A stretch of DNA of 64,000 nt. Source: Candidatus Methylomirabilota bacterium (GTDB taxonomy: Bacteria > Methylomirabilota > Methylomirabilia > Methylomirabilales > Methylomirabilaceae). The notes beneath the pieces are model-generated. The model searched no databases. It was not told the DNA's origin and saw only the letters and a list, made by a program, of their open reading frames with translations. The stretch is taken from NCBI GenBank assembly GCA_016207095.1, contig JACQQF010000026.1:1-64000 (forward strand), read 5' to 3'. Below, piece after piece: positions 22,240 to 31,403 of this stretch. How positions within the stretch are numbered: the first letter of the stretch is position 1; the number at the start of each line of letters is the position of its first letter. Position numbers and translations under genes: made by a program.

Positions 22240-23223
22240 TTAGCCTCCGGAGGGGCGCTCCACGTGCCCGCCGAACTTCTGCCGCATCGCCGATAACAGC
22301 TTTTCGGCAAAGGTGTGCTCTTGCCGTGACCGGAAGCGCGCGTAGAGCGACGCTGAGAGCACCTCCGCCGGCACGGCCTCCTCGATCGCGGCCATAATCG
22401 TCCAGCGTCCTTCACCGGAGTCCTGGACGAAGCCGGTGTAGTTCGAGAGCGTGGGGTTTTCGAGGAGCGCCATCGCCGTCAGGTCGAGCAGCCAGGAGCC
22501 GACGACGCTGCCGCGCCGCCAAACCTCCGCGATATCGGCGAGATTCAAGTCGTAGCGGCAGTCCTCAGGCAGCTCCTTCGACCCGGCATTGCGCAGGATG
22601 TCGAAGCCCTCCGCATAGGCTTGCATCAAGCCATACTCGATGCCGTTGTGGACCATCTTGACGAAATGCCCGGCGCCCGGCGCGCCGCAGTGCAGGTACC
22701 CGTCCTCGGCGGTCCCGTCGAGCGCGCCACGTCCGGGGGTGCGGGGGGTGTCACCGCGGCCCGGCGCAAGCGCGTTGAAAATTGGATCGAGACGTGTGAC
22801 CGCTTGTGCCTCTCCGCCGATCATCATGCAGTATCCTCGTTCCACTCCCCAGATCCCGCCGCTGGTGCCCACGTCCACGTACAGAATGCCACGCTCCTTC
22901 AATGTCTTTGCGCGGCGCACGTCATCTTTGAAATAGGAGTTGCCCCCGTCGATGATGATGTCACCCTCTTCCATCCGCTGTGCCAGCGCCATGACCGTCT
23001 GCTCCGTCGGGTTCCCTGCCGGGACCATGACCCACGCCGCCCGCGGTCTGGTCAGTGTGCGAACGAACTCGTCCAGCGATGTCGCTCCTGTTGCCCCTTC
23101 GCTTGCTAACCGATGTACATTGTCGGCGCTCAGGTCGAACACAACGCACGAATGCCCACCGCGCAGCAAGCGGCGCACCATGTTGGCCCCCATTCTTCCT
23201 AGACCGATCATGCCGAGCTGCAT
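22240..23223 (-). CDS. gnd: 6-phosphogluconate dehydrogenase (decarboxylating), short NAD-type
   Basis: 327 residues. Rossmann start [55 protein letters not shown], and the catalytic Lys in [16 protein letters not shown] are all present. The length fits the YqeC/GndA short class, which often uses NAD. It oxidises and decarboxylates 6-phosphogluconate to ribulose-5-phosphate. Part of the carbohydrate cluster with pgi and tal upstream. Confidence 0.93.
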   Translation of the reverse strand: MQLGMIGLGRMGANMVRRLLRGGHSCVVFDLSADNVHRLASEGATGATSLDEFVRTLTRPRAAWVMVPAGNPTEQTVMALAQRMEEGDIIIDGGNSYFKDDVRRAKTLKERGILYVDVGTSGGIWGVERGYCMMIGGEAQAVTRLDPIFNALAPGRGDTPRTPGRGALDGTAEDGYLHCGAPGAGHFVKMVHNGIEYGLMQAYAEGFDILRNAGSKELPEDCRYDLNLADIAEVWRRGSVVGSWLLDLTAMALLENPTLSNYTGFVQDSGEGRWTIMAAIEEAVPAEVLSASLYARFRSRQEHTFAEKLLSAMRQKFGGHVERPSGG

Positions 23224-23262
23224 GGCACGTGCTCCCCTTCGATGAAGGCTGCGAACGTTGCC

Positions 23263-25002
23263 TTACCCTAACGCTTCGCTGATTGCGGCCTGCAGTGCCG
23301 CCAGGCCGGCCCGCACGTCTGAGCCCAGATGAACGCGCAGCGCCCGCCGCTTCCGCTCCGCCAGCACCTGGAAATCGCCGCGGGCCTGCGCCGCCTTGAC
23401 CGCGCCAAAGGTATAGCGGTGTCCGGGCACCGGCAGGTCGATCGCGTCGTCGCAGGTGATCTGGAGGAAGACACCGGTATTCGGTCCACCCTTGTATGCC
23501 TGACCCGTGGAATGCAGGAACCGCGGCCCGAAGCCGAGACAGGTGGCCACGCTCTTTGCGTCTCGGACGGCGTGCCGCATCGCTTGAAGCTGCGCCTCGT
23601 GCGCCCCATTCATCTCGAGATACGCCAGGATCGCGAAATAATCGCCCGGTGCGAGTCGGTTCAGGTGGGCCCTGAGGTACCCGGGGAACGACCGGTCTCG
23701 GCCCGCTGCCTTTGCCAGCGACACGGCATTGTTCTCGTCGGTGAACAGCCTGATCCCACCGTCGTGCAGGATCGGGGTCTCCGGCGGCAGCGAGCCGGTC
23801 TTCTCATATTGCTCCGTCAGCCTCCGCGTCGCCACCTTGCTGGCTTCCACGTCAGGTTGATTGAAGGGGTTGATGCCGATGATCGACCCTGCCACTGCGG
23901 TCGCGATCTCCCATCGGAAGAACTCCTGCCCCAAGCCATACAGGTCGGCGACCAAGATCCGCACCACGGGCTGCCCGGCCCCTTCAAGGGCATCGATCGC
24001 GGCATCCTGCGACGGATCAGGCCTGGACTCCAATCTGAGGTAAACGAACAGGCGATCCATCCCGTAGACCTCGGGCAGGCCGAGCGCTTCCCGGTCGATC
24101 GGGATCAATCCCTTCCCCTCTTTGCCGGTCGATTCCGCCAGCAGTTGCTCCAACCAGGCGCCAAGATCCCGGATCCCGGGCGATGTGGTGATAGTCACCT
24201 TGTCACGCCCGTGCCTGGCGAGCACGCCCAGGATCGTGCCCAGCACCACGCCGGGGTTGTCCTCGGCCGGGACGCAGGATGCGCAGACCTGCACCATCTC
24301 CTCCGCACGGTCCAACAATTTCGGCACGTCAACTCCCATGATGGCCGACGGCACCATGCCGAAATTCGACAGGGCGGAGTACCGGCCGCCGATACTTGGT
24401 AGCCCGAAGAAGACGTGACGGAAACCGTCGCTCTCGGCGACCTGCTGCATCTTCGAGCCGGGGTCCGTGATCGCGATGAACCGGGTGCCCGGCTTGTCGG
24501 CGTCGGCGCCCCGCTTCACGCGCTCAAAGAAATACTGCTTGAAGATGTTCGGCTCCAGGGTACTGCCCGATTTGCTCGACACGATGAAGATCGTCTTGGC
24601 AAGGTCCACTTTGTCTTCGAAGGTCTTCACTTGGGCGGGGTCGGTCGAGTCGAGAACGTGAAGCTCGGGGTACCCGTCGAGCTTGCCGAAGGTCATCTTG
24701 ATCACCTCGGGGCACAGGCTTGATCCCCCCATGCCTAACAGCAGCGCGTGCCTGAACCCGGCGGCCTTGACCTCTTCGGCGATGGTCGTGAGGTGATCCG
24801 TATGCGCCAACTGGTCCTCGGTGATCTCCAACCAGCCGAGCCAATCTGCCTCATCCATGCCCGTCCAGAGTGATGCGTCGCGCGCCCACAGTCTCCGGAC
24901 TTTGCCGCCCGTGCGCCAATCTTGAAGCGTCAATCTGACGGCGGCCGCAAGATCGTTCGGAAGTGTATAGGCCTGACGATTGACCTGCGGCTGAACGGCC
25001 AC
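23263..25002 (-). CDS. pgi: Glucose-6-phosphate isomerase (tal-pgi fusion-type)
   Basis: 579 residues from a GTG at 25002, one base after the tal stop. ALLLGMGGSSLCPEVIKMTF, IFIVSSKSGSTLEPNI (sugar-phosphate binding) and LPSIGGRYSALSNFG (PGI signature region) are present. The sequence is of the class that is fused to transaldolase in many bacteria; here the two are separate but abutting genes. Interconverts glucose-6-phosphate and fructose-6-phosphate. Confidence 0.92.
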   Translation of the reverse strand: MAVQPQVNRQAYTLPNDLAAAVRLTLQDWRTGGKVRRLWARDASLWTGMDEADWLGWLEITEDQLAHTDHLTTIAEEVKAAGFRHALLLGMGGSSLCPEVIKMTFGKLDGYPELHVLDSTDPAQVKTFEDKVDLAKTIFIVSSKSGSTLEPNIFKQYFFERVKRGADADKPGTRFIAITDPGSKMQQVAESDGFRHVFFGLPSIGGRYSALSNFGMVPSAIMGVDVPKLLDRAEEMVQVCASCVPAEDNPGVVLGTILGVLARHGRDKVTITTSPGIRDLGAWLEQLLAESTGKEGKGLIPIDREALGLPEVYGMDRLFVYLRLESRPDPSQDAAIDALEGAGQPVVRILVADLYGLGQEFFRWEIATAVAGSIIGINPFNQPDVEASKVATRRLTEQYEKTGSLPPETPILHDGGIRLFTDENNAVSLAKAAGRDRSFPGYLRAHLNRLAPGDYFAILAYLEMNGAHEAQLQAMRHAVRDAKSVATCLGFGPRFLHSTGQAYKGGPNTGVFLQITCDDAIDLPVPGHRYTFGAVKAAQARGDFQVLAERKRRALRVHLGSDVRAGLAALQAAISEALG

Positions 25003-25003
25003 T

Positions 25004-26116
25004 CTATTGTCTGTCCACCGCGCTGAGCAACTTTTCAAATGGTTCGGCGAACAGCCGCACCCCATCATCGACCAGCCTGTCAGTCACCTCCTTCATCGAG
25101 ATGCCGGCCTGCTCAAGCGCCTCCATTGTGTCCTGCGCGCCCCCGAGATCCTCTTCGAGACTTGCGCGGGGACGACCGTGATCGCGGAACGCCTCAAGGG
25201 TCGATGGCGGCATCGTATTCACGGTGTCGGGACCGATCAGCTCCTCGACATAGATCACATCGCGATAGTTCGGGTTTTTGGTGCTCGTGCTCGCCCACAG
25301 GACTCGCTGCGTTTGGGCGCCCTTGCGCGCAAGCGCCTCCCACCGGGTGCCGCGAAACAGCGCCTTGTACCGCTGATAGGTCAGCTTTGCGTTGGCGATG
25401 GCGATCTTGCCGATAATACGTTGCAGCAGCGATCGCTCGGTCGCGCTGGTGGCGATCTTGAGCCGAGCGGCGGCGAGCGCGTCGATGGCAGTATCGATGC
25501 GGCTGACGAAGAAGCTGGCCACACTGGCGACTCTGCTCAGGTCGCCGCCTCGTACCGCACGCGTTTCGAGCCCGGCGATGTAGGCCTCGACGACGCGCTC
25601 GTAGGTCTGCTGCGAGAAGAGCAGTGTGACGTTGACATTGATCCCTTCTCCGATGAGCAGCTTGATGGCGGGGATGCCTTCCGGAGTGCCCGGGACCTTG
25701 ATCATGACGTTGTCGCGCCCGACCGCCCTCCAGAGCCGCCTGGCTTCCTCGATCGTGGCCTGTGTGTCGCGGGCGAGGTAGGGTGAGACCTCCAGGCTGA
25801 CGAAGCCGTCCCGCCCGTTGGTCTTCTCATAGACCGGCCACAACACGTCGGCGGCGGCTTGAATGTCGGGGATCGCCAACGACTCGTACAGCGACTTGGG
25901 ATCCATATCTTTTCTGCCCTTTAGGGCCTTGAGATCGTCCGCATAGTCGGTGCTGCCCGTGATCGCCTTCTCGAAAATGGCTGGGTTGGAGGTGATGCCA
26001 CGCAACCCGTCGCTGTCCACCAGACGCTGCAGCTCGCCACTGGTGATGAGGCTACGCCGAATGTAATCGAGCCAGACCGACTGTCCATACTGGAGTAGGG
26101 CTTGAAGGGGATTCAT
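25004..26116 (-). CDS. tal: Transaldolase
   Basis: 370 residues from the ATG at 26116, preceded by GGAGGTGAATCA. The N-terminal SVWLDYIRRSLITSGELQRL, GITSNPAIFEKAI, and the Schiff-base Lys in NVMIKVPGTPEGIPAI are visible, with WASTSTKNPNY near the C-terminus. Non-oxidative pentose-phosphate enzyme transferring a dihydroxyacetone unit. Immediately upstream of pgi, on the pattern of the fused tal-pgi proteins. Confidence 0.95.
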   Translation of the reverse strand: MNPLQALLQYGQSVWLDYIRRSLITSGELQRLVDSDGLRGITSNPAIFEKAITGSTDYADDLKALKGRKDMDPKSLYESLAIPDIQAAADVLWPVYEKTNGRDGFVSLEVSPYLARDTQATIEEARRLWRAVGRDNVMIKVPGTPEGIPAIKLLIGEGINVNVTLLFSQQTYERVVEAYIAGLETRAVRGGDLSRVASVASFFVSRIDTAIDALAAARLKIATSATERSLLQRIIGKIAIANAKLTYQRYKALFRGTRWEALARKGAQTQRVLWASTSTKNPNYRDVIYVEELIGPDTVNTMPPSTLEAFRDHGRPRASLEEDLGGAQDTMEALEQAGISMKEVTDRLVDDGVRLFAEPFEKLLSAVDRQ

Positions 26117-26291
26117 TGATTCACCTCCTCGGGCCTGTTCAGCCGAATGATAGCACGGGAATCCTCGCTGAAGATCAAAAACCCCGATCCGTACAGTCGG
26201 ACTTGTAGCACTCACCCATGAACGTGAGAAGAGTCTTGAGATTCGAGCACTGGACTCTTGTGAGGGTTGTTTCCAGCGAGCCCCCTGACGA

Positions 26292-28943
26292 CTATTCCCC
26301 GCTCTGTTGAATCAGCTTGGCCACGAGTCCGGTCCAGCCGGTCTGATGGCTGGCGCCGATGCCGGCGCCGTTGTCGCCGTGGAAATACTCGTGGAACAGG
26401 ATCAGATCACGCCAGTGCGGATCGCCCTGAAATTTCTCGATGCCTCCATAGATCGGGCGCCGGCCATCGGGGCCACGCAGGAAGATGCGCGTCAGGCGGC
26501 GAGAGATTTCTCCTGCTACCTCCCACAAGGTCATCATCCGGCCGGAGCCGGTGGGACACTCCACCTTGTAGTCGTCACCCAGGTAGTAGTGAAACTTTTG
26601 CAGCGACTCGATGATCAGGTAGTTCACCGGGAACCAGATCGGCCCGCGCCAATTCGAGTTGCTGCCGAAGAGCCCGGTGCTCGATTCGCCCGGCTCGTAG
26701 TCCACCCGATGCTCCATGCCGTGGATCGAGAGGGTGTAGGGATGTTCGCGATGGATGCGTGACATCGCGCGCACGCCGTGGGGGGAGAGGAATTCCGCCT
26801 CGTCAAGCATATATCGCAGCACCTGCCGCAGCCGTGTTGGATTGACCAGCGAAAGGATTCGACGCACCCGGAGGTCTGGTGTCGTCTGCGTTTCGACGTA
26901 CTCGCCGAGTTCCGGCCGATTTTCGATGAACCACTGCATTCGGCGCTTGAACCCGGGAAGGGTGTCCACAACATCTGACACCAACGCCTCGATGGCAAAC
27001 AGGGGGATCAGGCCGACCATCGACCGTATCTTGAAAGGGAAGGGGCGGCCATCGGGCAGGTGCAGCACATCATAGTAGAAGCCGTCCTCCGCGTTCCACA
27101 GCTCGATCCCCTCGCCGGCGATGTTGTTCAGCGCGCGACAAATGTAGACGAAGTGCTCGAAGAACTTGCTTGCCACGTCTTCGTACGCAGCGTCCTCCCG
27201 GGCCAGCTCCAGGGCGAACGCCAGCATGTTAAGGCAGTACATCCCCATCCAGCTCGTCCCGTCCGATTGCTCGATGTGCCCGCCGGTGGGTAGCGGCGCG
27301 CTGCGGTCGAAGACCCCGATGTTGTCCAGCCCAAGGAACCCTCCCTGGAACACGTTCTTTCCATCCGCATCCTTCCGATTGACCCACCAGGTGAAGTTGA
27401 TCAACAGCTTATGGAAGACCCGCTCCAGAAACCTGCGATCTCCGGTGCCTCGGCGTTTCTTGTCGATCTTGTAGACGCGCCACGCCGCCCAGGCGTGCAC
27501 CGGCGGGTTGACGTCCCCGAACGCCCATTCATAGGCGGGCAGTTGGCCGTTCGGATGCATGTACCACTCGCGCAGCATCAACAGCAGTTGTTCCTTCGCG
27601 AAGTCGGAATCGACCAGCGCGAGCGGGATGCAATGGAACGCGAGGTCCCAGGCGGCGTACCAGGGATACTCCCACTTGTCCGGCATGGAGATCACGTCGG
27701 CGTTGTAGAGATGCGTCCACTCGTGGTTGCGGCCGTGCAGTCGCTCGGCGGGCGGCTCAGGCCCGGTCGGATCGCCTCTAAGCCATCGAGCCACATCGTA
27801 GTGATAGAACTGCTTGCTCCAGAGGAGCCCGGCGAATGACTGGCGCATGACGTTTCGAGCGTCAGGCGAGAGACTCCCGGGAATGACCGTGGCGTAGAAC
27901 TCACTGGCTTCGCGCTGGCGTTCAGAGATGATCTGGTCGAAGTCGGCCCCGAAAGGCCCTTTCCCGGTGGGTGACAGTTCCGCATCGGTGAACCGCAGCC
28001 GTACGGTGACACTTTCACCCGGTCCGATTGTCAGGGGATAGTGAGCGGCCGCCTTCGTGCCCACTTGCTCCGGGTTCACGGCGTGCTTCGCGCCATGCAC
28101 GATATACTCGTGAATGCCGTCCTTCACGTAGGGTGAGTCGTTCTCGCTCCCGTAAAGTCGCCGGCTGTTTGTTTCATTCTCCGTGAAGAGCAATTCGGGG
28201 AGGCTTTCGCAGTAGAGCCGGCGGTGGCCGTAGTACTGATGGTTCAGCTCAACCACGCTGGTCCCCCTGACGGCCGGACGTTTGCGAAGTCGTGGCCGTC
28301 GCACATCGAGGCCCCACGACCAGGTGTTGCGGAACCAGATCGTCGGCAACAGGTTCACCTGCGCCGCCTCCGGCCCGCGATTGATGACCTGAAGGCGTAT
28401 GAGGATCTCTTCGGGCGTGGCCTTGGCGTATTCGGCGAAGACGTCGAAATAGCGGTCGCCGTCGAACACTCCGGTATCGAGCAGTTCAAACTCCGGGGCG
28501 CCTCGTCCCCGGCGACGGTTCTCTTCCACCAGCCGTCCATACGGGAAGGCGGCCTGAGGATACTTGTAGAGATACTTCATGTAGGAGTGAGTGGGCGTCG
28601 AGTCTAGATAGAAGTAATACTCTTTGACGTCCTCTCCGTGATTGCCTTCGTTTCCCGTCAGGCCAAAGAGGCGCTCCTTCAGAATCGGGTCGCGGCCATT
28701 CCAGAGGCTCAGCGCAAAGCAGACATACTGGTGCCGATCGCAGATGCCGCCAAGACCATCCTCCCCCCACCGATAGACTTTCGAGCGGGCGTGGTCGTGA
28801 GGGAAGTAGTCCCAGGCGGTTCCGTAGGGACTGTAGTCCTCTCTCACTGTCCCCCAGGCGCGCTCGCTCAGATAGGGGCCCCAGCGCTTCCAGTGCCGCT
28901 TGCGTTGGCACGATTCCTGAAGCCTCTTCTCCTCTTCTGTCAC
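26292..28943 (-). CDS. GH63-like glycosidase (mannosylglycerate/glucosylglycerate hydrolase type)
   Basis: 883 residues without signal peptide. Diagnostic stretches include [60 protein letters not shown] and [20 protein letters not shown], which fit the (alpha/alpha)6-barrel of GH63-type enzymes. These are retained in cytoplasmic family members that cleave alpha-linked compatible solutes or oligosaccharides. The substrate is not decided by sequence; neighbouring pgi/tal and debranching genes suggest storage-sugar turnover. Confidence 0.85.
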   Translation of the reverse strand: MTEEEKRLQESCQRKRHWKRWGPYLSERAWGTVREDYSPYGTAWDYFPHDHARSKVYRWGEDGLGGICDRHQYVCFALSLWNGRDPILKERLFGLTGNEGNHGEDVKEYYFYLDSTPTHSYMKYLYKYPQAAFPYGRLVEENRRRGRGAPEFELLDTGVFDGDRYFDVFAEYAKATPEEILIRLQVINRGPEAAQVNLLPTIWFRNTWSWGLDVRRPRLRKRPAVRGTSVVELNHQYYGHRRLYCESLPELLFTENETNSRRLYGSENDSPYVKDGIHEYIVHGAKHAVNPEQVGTKAAAHYPLTIGPGESVTVRLRFTDAELSPTGKGPFGADFDQIISERQREASEFYATVIPGSLSPDARNVMRQSFAGLLWSKQFYHYDVARWLRGDPTGPEPPAERLHGRNHEWTHLYNADVISMPDKWEYPWYAAWDLAFHCIPLALVDSDFAKEQLLLMLREWYMHPNGQLPAYEWAFGDVNPPVHAWAAWRVYKIDKKRRGTGDRRFLERVFHKLLINFTWWVNRKDADGKNVFQGGFLGLDNIGVFDRSAPLPTGGHIEQSDGTSWMGMYCLNMLAFALELAREDAAYEDVASKFFEHFVYICRALNNIAGEGIELWNAEDGFYYDVLHLPDGRPFPFKIRSMVGLIPLFAIEALVSDVVDTLPGFKRRMQWFIENRPELGEYVETQTTPDLRVRRILSLVNPTRLRQVLRYMLDEAEFLSPHGVRAMSRIHREHPYTLSIHGMEHRVDYEPGESSTGLFGSNSNWRGPIWFPVNYLIIESLQKFHYYLGDDYKVECPTGSGRMMTLWEVAGEISRRLTRIFLRGPDGRRPIYGGIEKFQGDPHWRDLILFHEYFHGDNGAGIGASHQTGWTGLVAKLIQQSGE

Positions 28944-29018
28944 GGTCTCTACTCCTTATGAATCTTTGATCGTCTTGGTAACTACGTGAGCACTTGTCCG
29001 CGTCCGTGCTCGCGCATC

Positions 29019-29666
29019 TTACTTCACGAGTTTTTCGATTCGCTTTCCAAAGTACACTCGCCAGCTCTGGGGCAAGGCTGTGACCTGCACAGCGCGTCGG
29101 AGCGTGCCCACATCATCCTTTTCCCGCACGTACAGCCGCGTAATGTCAGCAACCGTGATGTTGTGTTCGTCTCGACTGACTAGCTCTATCCCATCCCCGG
29201 TTCCGACCTCCCCCTCTTGCATCACGGCGAAGTAGAATCCGGTGCAACCGCTATGGAGAAACCGCTTGATGATGTCATCCCGCCCGAACTTGGCCGCGAG
29301 CTTGTAACAGGGAAGCCGTGGCTCAGTCACCATCACCTCGGCCGATCCTATTCGGAACCGATCTCCGATGTTCACGCTGTCTTCCCGCAACCCCTCCATC
29401 GTGAAGTTCTCTCCGAACATGCCCCAGGGCAGATCGACACCGGGTAATTGCTCGCGCCAATACTCATAATGCTCGATCGGGTACCCATAGGCCGCCTTGC
29501 TGAGCCCGCCATGCACCGACAGGTCAGCCTGTCTGTCACCGTCGAGATTGAGCGTTCGCAGCCTGATGCGGCCCTCGACCCGCTCTTTGAAAATTCCGGT
29601 CGTGACCGTCTTGCCCTTATAGATCACCTCCCGGGGATGCCCGATATTGACAGAGACCAGTCTCAT
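29019..29666 (-). CDS. MOSC domain protein (YiiM-like)
   Basis: 215 residues. N-terminal VNIGHPREVIYKGKTVTTGI and the MOSC core: DLSVHGGLSKAAYGYPIEHY, LPWGMFGENFTMEGL, PRLPCYKLAAKFGRDD with the conserved Cys that binds molybdenum cofactor sulfur, then GCTGFYFAVMQEG. Probably a molybdenum-dependent reductase of N-hydroxylated compounds or a sulfur-carrier domain. The ATG follows the flavoprotein stop by one base. Confidence 0.92.
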   Translation of the reverse strand: MRLVSVNIGHPREVIYKGKTVTTGIFKERVEGRIRLRTLNLDGDRQADLSVHGGLSKAAYGYPIEHYEYWREQLPGVDLPWGMFGENFTMEGLREDSVNIGDRFRIGSAEVMVTEPRLPCYKLAAKFGRDDIIKRFLHSGCTGFYFAVMQEGEVGTGDGIELVSRDEHNITVADITRLYVREKDDVGTLRRAVQVTALPQSWRVYFGKRIEKLVK

Positions 29667-29667
29667 T

Positions 29668-31164
29668 TCATCTCTCGATCAACTCCAAGCCGTGACCGTC
29701 CCGATCTCTCACCAGGAAGCCTCTCTTGTATCCCAGGCTTCCACCCGGCAAATCGACAACCCCGTCTGTCCGGGGGCCTTCGGTCTGCCGGATTAATCCA
29801 CCGGCTTGACCTCCTCCATCAATGTGAAGAAGCCTTCGGCGAGTGTCGGGTGGATGTAGACAGCCCCCTTGAGGAGGGTGTATGGAATACCGGCGACCAT
29901 GAGCACGCCGAGCGTCTGAACCAACTCTCCCCCCTCCGTTTGCCAGGATGGCGGCGCCCAGGATTCGGTCGCTCGACGCATCCACCACGATCTTCATCAG
30001 ACCGGCTGTCTCATCGCGCTCGATGGCACGGGCGACCCACGTCATTGGGATCCTTCCGATTTTCAGTCTCCGGCCAGTCGCCCTTGCCTCCTTCTCGGTC
30101 ATGCCGACGCGACCCAGCTGCGGATCTGTAAACACCGCGTACGGCACAATACGATTATCGATCGCCAGATGCTTGCCCTCCACGAGATTCGCGTAGAGGA
30201 TCTGATAGTCGTTGTACGAGATGTGCGTGAACGCGGGTCCACCTTTCACGTCGCCCAGGGCCCAGACGGCGGGCGCGCTCGTTTCCAGACGGCCGTTCAC
30301 CTTGATGAAGCCGAGCATGTCGGTCTCAACGCCCGCCTTTTCCAGCCCGAGGTCGTCGGTGTTGGGCCTACGGCCGGTGGCGACCAGCAGGTGGGAACCG
30401 GACAGCGTGGAAGGGCCGCCACCCTCGTCATGGGTCAGAACGATCTGGTCGTTCGCCTTTTCCACGCGCGTTGTGCGTGCGTTGAGTACAAAGCGGGTCC
30501 CTTCGGCTTCAAGAGCCTTCTGTAGCTCCCTGGCGACGTCCGCGTCCTCGCGGCTGAGGATCTCGTCACCTCTGTGAACGATCGTCACTTGGCTGCCGAA
30601 CCGACGAAACATCTGTCCGAACTCCAGTCCGATGTAGCCACCGCCGAGGATAAGCAAGTGCTCGGGGAGCTCCCTCAACTCCATGAGGCTGGCGTTGGTC
30701 AGGTAGCCGACACCGGCCAGCCCCGGGATGGACGGGATCTCGGGACGGGTGCCCGTGTTGATGAAGATCCGTTCGCTCTCCAACATGTCATCTCCAACCC
30801 GGAGCCGTTTGGGACTAGCGAACCGCGCGTGTTCCCGGTAAAGATGCAGATTCTTGCGGCTATCCACCTGGTGTTGCTTGCCGGAGCGGAACCGCTCTAC
30901 GGTCCGGTCTTTCAGGGCGACGATCTGGGACAGATTGACGCTCACCTCGCCCGCTCGCACGCCCCAGCGGGCGGCGTTGCGCGCGTAGTGGGCCACCTGG
31001 GCACACGCGACCATCGTCTTTGTGGGCGTGCAGCCCGTATTGATGCAGGTGCCGCCCAGATGCTCTCTCTCGATCAGGGCCACGGTCCACCCCAGGTCGG
31101 TGAGCCGTTGGGAGAGTGGGTTGCCGCCCTGACCGGACCCGATGATGATCGCGTCGTATTTCAT
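29668..31164 (-). CDS. Mercuric-reductase-like FAD disulfide oxidoreductase with frameshifted C-terminus
   Basis: FAD motif IIIGSGQGGNPLSQRL, redox disulfide GGTCINTGCTPTK, NAD motif LLILGGGYIGLEFGQMFRR and APAVWALGDVKGGPAFTHIS are intact. After ILGAAILAN the frame shifts: a neighbouring frame (29793-29940) carries the expected dimer-interface end EGGELVQTLGVLMVAG, then YTLLKGAVYIHPTLAEGFFT. A single extra G near 29940 explains this. As read, the catalytic His-Pro of the interface domain is lost and an unrelated 90-residue tail is added. Either a true mutation or a sequence error in a G-run. Confidence 0.85.
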   Translation of the reverse strand: MKYDAIIIGSGQGGNPLSQRLTDLGWTVALIEREHLGGTCINTGCTPTKTMVACAQVAHYARNAARWGVRAGEVSVNLSQIVALKDRTVERFRSGKQHQVDSRKNLHLYREHARFASPKRLRVGDDMLESERIFINTGTRPEIPSIPGLAGVGYLTNASLMELRELPEHLLILGGGYIGLEFGQMFRRFGSQVTIVHRGDEILSREDADVARELQKALEAEGTRFVLNARTTRVEKANDQIVLTHDEGGGPSTLSGSHLLVATGRRPNTDDLGLEKAGVETDMLGFIKVNGRLETSAPAVWALGDVKGGPAFTHISYNDYQILYANLVEGKHLAIDNRIVPYAVFTDPQLGRVGMTEKEARATGRRLKIGRIPMTWVARAIERDETAGLMKIVVDASSDRILGAAILANGGGRVGSDARRAHGRRYSIHPPQGGCLHPPDTRRRLLHIDGGGQAGGLIRQTEGPRTDGVVDLPGGSLGYKRGFLVRDRDGHGLELIER

Positions 31165-31403
31165 GAGGTGGCCTCCTTCTCACCAGAGCCGCTTGAGCAG
31201 ATGGTTCCCCACACGCAGTGCGTTGGCCATGATCGTGGGTACCGGCGTTGCCATTTTCCCACCCAATGGCGCAGGCCGCCGGACACGCTGTCCAGATGAT
31301 CCGTATACCTTGGCGGAAGCTTCCAAGGTGTCTGCTGCCACCAGGGTCCTCCGATCTCGAGACGCGCGATCCGCATCCACGGACGAGCGGCACATGGATT
31401 CAT
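31161..31403 (-). CDS. Small Trp-rich protein, coupled at both ends
   Basis: 80 residues (MNPCAARPWMRIARLEIGGP, then WWQQTPWKLPPRYTDHLDSV). No family recognised. Support for being real: its ATG overlaps the stop of the debranching-enzyme gene as ATGA, and its stop overlaps the flavoprotein start in the same way. Six or more Trp and a conserved-looking PPRY segment hint at a structured peptide, but it could be a chance frame. Confidence 0.45.
   Translation of the reverse strand: MNPCAARPWMRIARLEIGGPWWQQTPWKLPPRYTDHLDSVSGGLRHWVGKWQRRYPRSWPTHCVWGTICSSGSGEKEATS

Noticed and set aside
23263..26116. Single fused tal-pgi gene
   Set aside because: There is a stop codon (25004-25006) and a separate GTG start; they are two adjacent genes here.
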